The notes under the pieces were generated by a model, which saw only the letters and a list, made by a program, of their open reading frames with translations, searched no databases and was not told the origin of the DNA. The position numbers were made by a program, and so were the translations under genes. A DNA stretch of 50,594 bases from assembly GCA_903821875.1 (NCBI GenBank), contig CAIJMU010000029.1:1-50594 (forward strand), written 5' to 3'. Positions 24,407 through 31,621 of the stretch are shown here, in pieces. Numbering within the stretch: position 1 is the first letter of the stretch; the number at the start of each line of letters is the position of its first letter. This DNA is from an uncultured Spirochaetota bacterium. GTDB lineage: Bacteria > Spirochaetota > Spirochaetia > Treponematales > Rectinemataceae.

Positions 24407-26989
24407 TTAGAAGAGAACGAGGGTGGACGGGAGAACGGAGGGAGCTTCGCTGCCGATGAAGGACTGCACCACGAGGGTGTAGGCGCCGGCACTGAGCTTG
24501 CCGAGGTCGGCTGCGGGGATCTTGACCTGGAAGGCACCGGCCTTGACGAAGGTACCGTTATAGACCTTCTCGCTTCCGTCGGACTTGACCATGGTCACCG
24601 TGACCTTGGCGCTCTTGTCGGCGGCAGTGGCGGTGTCGTTCGGGAAGACCTGGGCAGAGACAGTCACGTCGATCGTGATGTCCTTGGTCTTCTGGGCGGT
24701 CGCGGGAGCCACCACGTTGTCGATGCGCGTGATCGTAGCCGCAAAAGCCTTGCCGAAGTAGTCGGACTTGAGGGGGTAGCTGCGGTTGGCGGTCAGCTCG
24801 ACGTAGTTGGCGGTGGTGTCGATCTTGGACACGATGAAGGGGCCATTGGAGATGTAGCCATGGCCATACTTGTCGATGAAGGCGATCGCGTTCTTGTAGC
24901 GCGCGACTGCCTGGTCGGGAGTGACCCACTTCTTGATGGAGACGGGGACATACTTCTCTGCCATCATGTCCTGGAGCTTGGCCTTGAGGTCGGTTACGCA
25001 CTTGGGCACGGAGACATCGACTTCTGTAGAGGCGCCATCGCTGGAGAAGCTATAGGCCTCGCCGGACTTGGAACCTTCGGTAACCATCTTGACGAGGGCT
25101 TCGATGACCGGCCACTCGACGACTGTCTGACGGCCAGGGTTCGCGGACTTGGGATCGATGTAGCCAGCGCCGGTGGCGGCTACATAAGCCATATCCATCG
25201 GGAAGTTGTAATCGAAGTAGGTCGAAAAGCTTCCATCCTTGTTGAGGACGACGCCCTTGAATACGGGGAGGCTTGCGGACCACTGGGAGGCGAGGGACTC
25301 GTCATAGAGCTTGTCGCTGTCGCCGTCCTTGTTCGTCCACTCGTAGCCGAAGGCGATGCTGTACATGGAGTCGGAAACGTCGGCCTTGTTTCCATCGTGC
25401 CAGGTAAAGGGCACGAGGCTGACATTGCTGAGCTTGGAGTAGGAAACTATTGCAGCATTGGGGGCGTAGGAATGCTTGCCATCTGCGTTCTTGTACTCGA
25501 CGCCAGTGACCCAGTCCTTCTTGCCGGAGTCATAGATCAGTGCAGTCTTGTCGACAGCCACGAGACCGAGGGGCTTGTCGTTCGGAACGGCCTTGACCTG
25601 GGTGACTGCGTTCTTGAGGTCGTACTTGGCCATGACCGCGATCGGCTTGGCCGAGCTCGAGGAGTACATCACCACCTGGTCAGTGGCATTGTTGAAGATC
25701 ATGTTCTCGTAGGTGCCGTTGAAGCCATCGACGCCAACCGGATCGAGGGCGCTCATGAAGAGGCCGCCGCGGGCGGAGAACTGGGTAGCGCGGAGAACTT
25801 TCTGGCCCTTGTTCGGGCCATCGGCATCCGGCTTTACGTCAGCGGTGCGCACGGAGTAGGTGTCAAGACCGATGCCGAGGCCATAGGCCATGCGGGCATT
25901 GAAGCGGTCCTTGTTGGACACCTGAGAGGTCTTCGCGGAGGCGATGAAGACACGGACTGCTTCCTGGAGGGCCAGGCTGACGACCTTCTCGTTGCCCTTC
26001 CAGTACTCGTCGGCGGTGAGGAACCAGCCGTTGATGTTGGTCTGGGCAATCTTGTCGATCTCGTCGTTGCTGTAGTTCCAGAACGTGGACTCGCCCCAGC
26101 CGGGCATGTTGGTGTAGTAGGGTGCGTACATCTGGGAGATGTTGGTGTCCCAGTACTCGCGCATTCCACCGCCACCCCAGCCACCGGTGTAGATGTTCCA
26201 GAGGTAGTCGGCGGGGTCGGTTGCTGTCTGGGTCTTGATGCACTTGGTACGGTCCCACTCAAGGCGGTTGACCTTGATGCCAGCCTTCTCGATCTGGTCG
26301 GCGACGTAGCGGCCCTCAAGGAGGCGACCGGAGGCATCGTCGACACGCATCATGAAGTTGATGGCGATGTCCTCGCCATCGAACTGCCAGAACTGGCCGA
26401 CCTTCTTGAGCTTGCCGGCGTTGTCGGGGAGCTTCGAGGCAGCGGTCAGGGCAGCGGTGATGTCATCGATGCCTTTCTTCTCGTTGCCACGCGCGCTGAT
26501 GCCGAGCTTGGAAGCCACAAGGTCGTACTTGTAGGTACCGGGCTGACCAGGGGTCATGGCGGTGGTCATGGGATCGCCCATGCCAAGCATGATCTCGTCG
26601 ACGACCTTCTTGCGGTCAACGAGGAAGTTGATTGCAAAGCGGACTTCGCGGATGGCAAAGGGGTTGAAGAAGGTCTTGCCTTCCTTCGTGGTGACCTGGT
26701 AAGGGGCCTTGTTCGGAACCGGGTTGAAGGTGAGTTCCCAGTAGGTGCCGGGAGCATTATACGTCGAAAGTTTGGCGAGATCGGCGTCGGGGATGGACTT
26801 GTAGTCCTTTCCGCCGAGGTTCTCGGTGAATACATCGGTCTTGCCGGCCACTACGTCCTTCCAGCCGATGGTGCGATCCATCCTGACATCGAAGATGACC
26901 TTGTCCACGATCGGACCGTTCTTTGCCTGGGCTCCAATGGCAAGCACGCAGGAGAAGCCAACCGCGAGCGCAGTCAACAGTTTCTTCAT
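24407..26989 (-). CDS. Large extracellular solute-binding protein (SBP family 5) with permuted domain order
   Basis: The protein is 860 residues with a signal peptide cut after about residue 22 (VLAIGAQA/K). Family 5 landmarks are present in unusual order. The mature N-terminus (IVDKVIFDVR, then GTYWELTFNP and VRFAINFLVDRKKVV, residues about 26-133) corresponds to the middle of canonical DppA/OppA. FTWHDGNKADVSDSMYSIAF (about 526-545) and ISNGPFIVSKID with NRSYP (about 710-740), canonically in the first half, come last. A beta-rich Ig-like tail of about 110 residues (DITIDVTVSAQVFP, then AGAYTLVVQSF) ends the protein. AAGGAGGTTTAG precedes the ATG. It should capture the solute and hand it to the two permeases. 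Divergence from a GH18 gene hints at oligosaccharides rather than peptides. Confidence 0.85.
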   Translation of the reverse strand: MKKLLTALAVGFSCVLAIGAQAKNGPIVDKVIFDVRMDRTIGWKDVVAGKTDVFTENLGGKDYKSIPDADLAKLSTYNAPGTYWELTFNPVPNKAPYQVTTKEGKTFFNPFAIREVRFAINFLVDRKKVVDEIMLGMGDPMTTAMTPGQPGTYKYDLVASKLGISARGNEKKGIDDITAALTAASKLPDNAGKLKKVGQFWQFDGEDIAINFMMRVDDASGRLLEGRYVADQIEKAGIKVNRLEWDRTKCIKTQTATDPADYLWNIYTGGWGGGGMREYWDTNISQMYAPYYTNMPGWGESTFWNYSNDEIDKIAQTNINGWFLTADEYWKGNEKVVSLALQEAVRVFIASAKTSQVSNKDRFNARMAYGLGIGLDTYSVRTADVKPDADGPNKGQKVLRATQFSARGGLFMSALDPVGVDGFNGTYENMIFNNATDQVVMYSSSSAKPIAVMAKYDLKNAVTQVKAVPNDKPLGLVAVDKTALIYDSGKKDWVTGVEYKNADGKHSYAPNAAIVSYSKLSNVSLVPFTWHDGNKADVSDSMYSIAFGYEWTNKDGDSDKLYDESLASQWSASLPVFKGVVLNKDGSFSTYFDYNFPMDMAYVAATGAGYIDPKSANPGRQTVVEWPVIEALVKMVTEGSKSGEAYSFSSDGASTEVDVSVPKCVTDLKAKLQDMMAEKYVPVSIKKWVTPDQAVARYKNAIAFIDKYGHGYISNGPFIVSKIDTTANYVELTANRSYPLKSDYFGKAFAATITRIDNVVAPATAQKTKDITIDVTVSAQVFPNDTATAADKSAKVTVTMVKSDGSEKVYNGTFVKAGAFQVKIPAADLGKLSAGAYTLVVQSFIGSEAPSVLPSTLVLF

Positions 26990-27182
26990 CTAAACCTCCT
27001 TGGCAAATATGCCTATGGTATCTTGAAGCAAACCACCCCAAAAGTAAAGGGAAAAACGGACTTCGACATGCCAGGACCAGAGGACTCAGGCATTGCGGCA
27101 GCGCCGGGCATGCACGACATTCTAGATATCCGGCGCTCCTCCCCCGCGATTCAAGAGCCGGCTACCCTAAGGAGGGCCACTG

Positions 27183-28490
27183 ATGCGCCACAGCATTCCT
27201 CTGCTTGTGCCCCTGCTCGTGCTGGCCTTTGCCGGCTGTGCGACAGCTCCGGCGTCGAAGCCTCCCCTGGCTACGGTCGTCCGTCCCGAACCCGCTCCCA
27301 GTCCCGCAGCGACGCCACCCCCACCGGCCAAAGTCCTTCCCGAGATCGGAGTCGGAGGCTACTTTGCCAGCAACAACATCTATGCCAAACGCGATTACCA
27401 GGTGGCCGATATACCCGCCTCGAAACTGACAACTATCTATTACGCCTTCCTCAAGATCGATGCCGATTCCACCCTTACCTTCTACGACAGGAACGCGGAC
27501 ATCGTGAAAAAGCTGCCTGACGATCCTCCGAAGCTCGGCTATCACGGCAGTTTCGCCCAGCTCCAGCTCCTGAAGGAGCAGAACCCGAAACTCCGGGTCA
27601 TAGGCAGCGTTGGCGGGGGTAACATGTCAGACATGTTCAGCCCGATGGTCGCCACCCTGGCAACGCGCAAGGTTTTTATCGATTCAGCCCTGGCCTTCAT
27701 GCAGAAGTACGGCTTTGACGGCCTCGACCTCGACTGGGAGTTTCCCGTGACGGGGGGACAGCCAGGCGTTCCGCACGATCCCGAGGATGGCCGCAGGTTG
27801 ACCAAGCTCCTCGGGGAGATGCGCCGGGCCTTCGATGCCGCCGCTCTGGCCGACGGGAGGAAGTACTACCTCGGACTCACCGTGAGTCCGAACCCGGGCT
27901 ACGGCAAGTACCTCGAAATCGGCGATCTGGCCGCAATCGTCGATTTCCTCAACATCATGACCTACGACTATCACGGGGCCTGGGACGCGACGAGCGGCCA
28001 CCTCGCCCCGCTGTTCGCAAGCCCCGAGGATCCGGGCTTCAAGTGGGAGGCGACCAAGAAAATGAATGTAGCCGGCGCGGTCCAGTACTACATCGAGCGG
28101 GGGATGGATCCCCGGAAGCTGCACATCGGGATCCCCCTGTACGGCATCGGAGCCCAGCTCGCTGTCGGCCTGAAAAAGCCCCTGTTCACAGCCAAGGTAC
28201 CAAAGGCGACAATCAAGGACACAGGCGTCATGGACTATGCCTCGGTGCAGCGCCTCGTCGCGGGAGGCACTCATCCCAATTGGGACGAGGGAGCCCACGC
28301 TCCCTACCTGTACCAGCCGGACACGGGTCTCTTCGTGAGCTATGACGACGGCCGCTCGGTGACCGAGAAGGTGGAACTCGTCGCGGACAAGGGGCTCGGA
28401 GGCGTCTTCTTCTGGGAACTGTCGCAGGACCGCGGGGGCGACCTGGTCAACTTCACGGTATGGACGATCGGGAGGCTCAAGCCGAGGTGA
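27183..28490 (+). CDS. GH18-family glycoside hydrolase lipoprotein (chitinase-like)
   Basis: The 435-residue protein has a lipoprotein signal (LLVLAFAGC, lipid on the cysteine near residue 19) and a Pro/Ala-rich linker to about residue 50. The barrel opens IGVGGYFASNNIY. The SVGGG substrate motif is in RVIGSVGGGNMSDMF. The catalytic DxxDxDxE motif is DGLDLDWEFP, with the acid near E186. MTYDYHGAWD and a closing GGVFFWELSQD strand complete the family pattern. GH18 enzymes cleave beta-1,4 GlcNAc polymers (chitin or related glycans) by substrate-assisted catalysis. It would be anchored in the envelope facing outward. An AAGGAGG site precedes the ATG. It is divergent from the binding-protein gene, so joint regulation is plausible. 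Confidence 0.9.
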   Translation: MRHSIPLLVPLLVLAFAGCATAPASKPPLATVVRPEPAPSPAATPPPPAKVLPEIGVGGYFASNNIYAKRDYQVADIPASKLTTIYYAFLKIDADSTLTFYDRNADIVKKLPDDPPKLGYHGSFAQLQLLKEQNPKLRVIGSVGGGNMSDMFSPMVATLATRKVFIDSALAFMQKYGFDGLDLDWEFPVTGGQPGVPHDPEDGRRLTKLLGEMRRAFDAAALADGRKYYLGLTVSPNPGYGKYLEIGDLAAIVDFLNIMTYDYHGAWDATSGHLAPLFASPEDPGFKWEATKKMNVAGAVQYYIERGMDPRKLHIGIPLYGIGAQLAVGLKKPLFTAKVPKATIKDTGVMDYASVQRLVAGGTHPNWDEGAHAPYLYQPDTGLFVSYDDGRSVTEKVELVADKGLGGVFFWELSQDRGGDLVNFTVWTIGRLKPR

Positions 28491-28518
28491 TGCCTCGGCC
28501 ATGCCAGCCGCATCTGGA

Positions 28519-29097
28519 TCAGCTCTTGCAGGACTGCAGGAACATCCTGTGGATGCCGTCATTTCCCGACAGCTCGGGATGGAAGGAGGCCGCGAGGATT
28601 CCGGCCTGCCTGAGGAGGACGGGCTCGCCGCCCCGGGCTGGAGGCCTGCGACCGAGGACCTCGGTGGAACCAATTGGAATGAACCGCGGCGCCCTGATGT
28701 AGATGCCAGGAAAGGGGCTGCCTTCGAAGTCCACCGGCTCCTCGAAGCTGGACAGCTGTCGGCCGTAGGCGTTCCGGATGGCCCGGACCCCGAGGAGGGC
28801 AAGGGCGCCGGAGACGACCCCTTCAGGGCCCTCCACCTCGGTGCAGAGGAGGATGGCTCCGGCGCAGACCCCGAATACGGACAGGCCATCCACGACCCGG
28901 GCACGGATAGCCGAGTCAAGCCCGTACTCGCGGAGATACATGGCCATTACCGTACTTTCGCCACCGGGAAGTATGAGGCCCCGAAGGCCCTCGAGGTCCG
29001 AGGGATGCCTGACCTGTACGGTCACGGCCCCGAGCCTGCGCAGGACCCGCTCGTGATCCTGTATGGCTCCCTGGAGGGCCAGGACTCCAATCTTCAA
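28519..29097 (-). CDS. pdxT: Pyridoxal 5'-phosphate synthase glutaminase subunit PdxT
   Basis: This 192-residue class I glutamine amidotransferase releases ammonia from glutamine for PdxS. It shows GVLALQGAIQDH at the start, LILPGGEST, the nucleophile C78 in FGVCAGAILL, and the H173/E175 pair in SFHPEL. It starts at a TTG two bases after the pdxS stop, so it depends on translational coupling for its expression. The triad is complete, so the enzyme should be active. The pair gives pyridoxal phosphate from ribose-5-phosphate, glyceraldehyde-3-phosphate and glutamine without pyridoxine intermediates. Confidence 0.95.
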   Translation of the reverse strand: MKIGVLALQGAIQDHERVLRRLGAVTVQVRHPSDLEGLRGLILPGGESTVMAMYLREYGLDSAIRARVVDGLSVFGVCAGAILLCTEVEGPEGVVSGALALLGVRAIRNAYGRQLSSFEEPVDFEGSPFPGIYIRAPRFIPIGSTEVLGRRPPARGGEPVLLRQAGILAASFHPELSGNDGIHRMFLQSCKS

Positions 29098-29099
29098 GC

Positions 29100-29966
29100 T
29101 TACCAGCCCCGCTCCGCGAGCTTGGTCTCGAGGCCCTTCATCTCCAGGCCGCGCATGGCCTCTCCGAGGCCCTCCGAGAGCTCGGCGAGCCTGGCCGGAT
29201 CCTGCCAGTTGATGACAGCCTGGACGATGGCCTTGGCTGTAACCGCTGGGTTGGAGGACTTGAAGATGCCAGAGCCGACAAAGCAGCCCTCCGAACCGAG
29301 CATCATCATGAGGGCGGCGTCTGCAGGGGTGGCGATGCCGCCGGCAACAAAGGTGACGACCGGTAGGCGACCGGCTTTCTGGACCTTTTTCACGAGGGCG
29401 AGGGGAACACGGTACTCATTGGCCTTCTTCTCGAGGCCGGCCTCGTCGAGTCCCTTGAGTTCGAGGATCTGGCGGCTGACGGTCTTGATATGGCGCACCG
29501 CCTCGACCACGTTGCCCGTACCAGCCTCACCCTTGGTGCGGATCATCGAGGCACCCTCGTTGACGCGTCGCAGGGCCTCCCCGAGATCGCGGGCACCGCA
29601 TACGAAGGGCACCGAGTAGGCCGTCTTGTCGACATGGGCCTCCTCGTCAGCCGGCGTCAGGACCTCGGACTCGTCGATGAAGTCGACGCCGATGGCCTCG
29701 AGGATCTTAGCCTCTGCCAGGTGGCCGATGCGGACCTTGGCCATTACCGGGATGGAGACGGCAGCCATGATCTCGCGGATCATCTTCGGATCGCTCATGC
29801 GGGCCACACCGCCGTCGCGGCGGATATCGGAGGGCACGCGCTCGAGGGCCATGACGGCACAGGCGCCAGCCGCCTCCGCTATCCGTGCCTGCTCGGGGTT
29901 GGTCACGTCCATGATGACGCCATTCTTGAACATTTCCGCAAAGCCTGTATTGAGTTTCTCGCGCAT
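29100..29966 (-). CDS. pdxS: Pyridoxal 5'-phosphate synthase subunit PdxS
   Basis: This 288-residue TIM barrel condenses ribose-5-phosphate (or ribulose-5-phosphate), glyceraldehyde-3-phosphate and ammonia into PLP. The active lysines are K77 in [10 protein letters not shown] and K145 in [28 protein letters not shown] and [18 protein letters not shown] are family signatures. I chose the ATG at 29,966 because it follows GAGGAGGC and gives standard length; the longer frame upstream is unsupported. pdxT follows two bases after the stop. A candidate promoter lies about 90 bases upstream. Confidence 0.96.
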   Translation of the reverse strand: MREKLNTGFAEMFKNGVIMDVTNPEQARIAEAAGACAVMALERVPSDIRRDGGVARMSDPKMIREIMAAVSIPVMAKVRIGHLAEAKILEAIGVDFIDESEVLTPADEEAHVDKTAYSVPFVCGARDLGEALRRVNEGASMIRTKGEAGTGNVVEAVRHIKTVSRQILELKGLDEAGLEKKANEYRVPLALVKKVQKAGRLPVVTFVAGGIATPADAALMMMLGSEGCFVGSGIFKSSNPAVTAKAIVQAVINWQDPARLAELSEGLGEAMRGLEMKGLETKLAERGW

Positions 29967-30056
29967 TGAAGCCTCCTCGGGCGCTGGTCGTGAACTCCAG
30001 CAACTGTTGTTCCGCTGACGGGGCGGCAGGATCGCGACCCCGGGAAAGGACAAATA

Positions 30057-30085
30057 GACTTATCCGGCACGACAGCTTTGGTCAA
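30057..30085 (-). promoter_or_regulatory. Candidate promoter for pdxS-pdxT
   Basis: On the minus strand TTGACC (30,080-30,085) is 17 bases from TAAGTC (30,057-30,062). The -35 is good but the -10 is poor. A somewhat better -10 (TCTATT) is four bases further, at suboptimal spacing. Confidence 0.35.
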
Positions 30086-30169
30086 GTGGAGGGGCCTCCT
30101 GCCGCCCGGGCCCGCCTGATGCGGCACCTTGATCAGCGAGGCGGCTTCCGATACCCTCGCCCGGTGGGA

Positions 30170-31057
30170 ATGCGCATACTGTATGTCGGGGAGATAGTCG
30201 GCAAGTCCGGCGTCTTCGTGGTGAAACGGCTCCTTTCGAAGTTCCGGAAGGAGAACTCCATTGACTTCGTGATCGGCAACGCCGACTCGGCCACGGGAGG
30301 AGCGGGCATCGGCCGCCAGCATGCGGTCTACCTCCGGAAGCTCGGCCTCGAGGTCATCACCCTCGGGGAATGTACCTACTATAAGAAAGACATCGTGGAG
30401 CACCTCGGCCAGGCTTCCTACATCCTCAGGCCGGCCAACTATCCGCACTCGAACCCGGGACGGGGCTGGAAGGTCTTCTCGACTCCCAAGGGACCCGTAG
30501 CGGTGATCAGCCTCCTCGGGCAGGCCGGCTTCCCCCGGGTCCACCTCGCCAATCCCTTCCACGCGATGAGCGACATAGCCCGCAAGGCCCACGAGGAAAC
30601 ACGCACCGTGATCCTCGACTTCCACGCCGCGACGACGGCCGAGAAGGAGACCATGGCCTACCACGCCGACGGGGCCCTCACTGCCGTGATCGGCTCGCAT
30701 GGCAAGACCCAGACCGCCGACGCGCGCGTATCGCGCGCCGGGACCGCGTCCATCACCGACGCCGGCCGCACCGGCTCCATGATGTCGGTCGGCGGGCTCG
30801 ATCCGGCGACCCGGATCCGGGAGTACCTCACCGGCGTGCCGGCCTGGGCCAAGGACGGGACGGCCGGCCTCGAGCTCCAGGGCTGCGTGATCGACATCGA
30901 CGAGGGGGGCAAGGCCATCGCGATGCGCTCAATCAGGGTCGCGCTCGACGAGGAAATGAAGGCCACTGACCAGCCTCCCGACGGACCAGGCGAGGACCAG
31001 GGCGCCAGCCAGGGTCAGGGTGCCGCGGGACCGCCCCTGCAGGCTTCAACCAAGTAG
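30170..31057 (+). CDS. YmdB-family phosphoesterase-like protein with altered metal site
   Basis: From the ATG at 30,170 (MRILYVGEIVGK) the protein is 295 residues and aligns end to end with the YmdB/TIGR00282 family, whose members hydrolyse cyclic nucleotides in a two-metal site. Positions expected as D8, E39-N40, N67-H68 and the HTH pair are here E8, D39-S40, E67-C68 and H177-G-K179. H152 in LDFHAATTAEK is kept. So at least six ligand or catalytic positions differ while the fold signatures (ATGGAGIG, QTADARV, GMMSVGG-like) remain. The C-terminal tail is low-complexity (Gly/Gln/Pro). It may bind another metal, have shifted activity, or act as a regulator. Its tail overlaps the convergent DJ-1 gene by 12 bases. 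Confidence 0.85.
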   Translation: MRILYVGEIVGKSGVFVVKRLLSKFRKENSIDFVIGNADSATGGAGIGRQHAVYLRKLGLEVITLGECTYYKKDIVEHLGQASYILRPANYPHSNPGRGWKVFSTPKGPVAVISLLGQAGFPRVHLANPFHAMSDIARKAHEETRTVILDFHAATTAEKETMAYHADGALTAVIGSHGKTQTADARVSRAGTASITDAGRTGSMMSVGGLDPATRIREYLTGVPAWAKDGTAGLELQGCVIDIDEGGKAIAMRSIRVALDEEMKATDQPPDGPGEDQGASQGQGAAGPPLQASTK

Positions 31058-31621
31058 TACCTTTCCGGCGAGTTCCCGGGCGGCCTCCCTCCCGAGGAGG
31101 GCCTCCACGATCGCGACGGAGAATTCCCCCGCAGCGCCCGCTGCCCGCGCGGTGACGAAGTTGCCGTCAACAACAACGCGGTCGGGCACGAAGGTCGCCC
31201 CGGTCACGGAAGCCTCTGTCCCGGGATAGCCGGTGAAGCGGCGGCCGGCCAGGAGGCCACAGGCACCGTGGAGCACCACAGCCGGCGCCGCGCAGATGGC
31301 CGCCACGAGCCCGCCACGGGCCGCCTGATGCAGGATTATCGCAGTTGCTTCTTTTGATGCCGCGATGTTGCGCGAGCCCGGCTGCCCCCCCGGCACCACC
31401 ACCGCGTCCCAGCTGCCCCCCCTGTCCGTGGCTTCGCCCATGGCCAGGGCCTGTGCCACGGACAGGTCCGCAAGGACCTCGATGCCGTGCGAACCGGTGA
31501 CGCGGAGGCTGCCGATGGCGAGGGTCGTGACCTCGACACCAGAGCGCCTGAGGTAGTCGACGGGCGTGAGGGCCTCGACTTCCTCGAAGCCCTCGGCGAG
31601 AAAGACGCAGGCGCGTTTCAT
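31046..31621 (-). CDS. DJ-1/PfpI family protein (YajL/ThiJ-like)
   Basis: The 191-residue protein opens KRACVFLAEGFEEVEAL with E15, and has the nucleophile elbow LVAAICAAPAVV (C110). Together with VPGGQPGSRN this matches the YajL/DJ-1 branch, which includes protein and nucleotide deglycase or chaperone activities tied to oxidative and carbonyl stress. RFTGYPG and DGNFVTARAAGAAGEF are typical near the end. It overlaps ppk1 by four bases (ATGA) and is therefore cotranscribed with it. The enzyme's exact in vivo substrate is debated for the whole family. Confidence 0.9.
   Translation of the reverse strand: MKRACVFLAEGFEEVEALTPVDYLRRSGVEVTTLAIGSLRVTGSHGIEVLADLSVAQALAMGEATDRGGSWDAVVVPGGQPGSRNIAASKEATAIILHQAARGGLVAAICAAPAVVLHGACGLLAGRRFTGYPGTEASVTGATFVPDRVVVDGNFVTARAAGAAGEFSVAIVEALLGREAARELAGKVLLG

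Noticed and set aside
24338-27520. A plus-strand open frame of 1,060 codons
   Set aside because: It is antisense to the solute-binding protein gene. The sense strand has a signal peptide, ribosome site and family landmarks, while this frame is low-complexity Val/Gly/Asp-rich text caused by GC-rich third codon positions.
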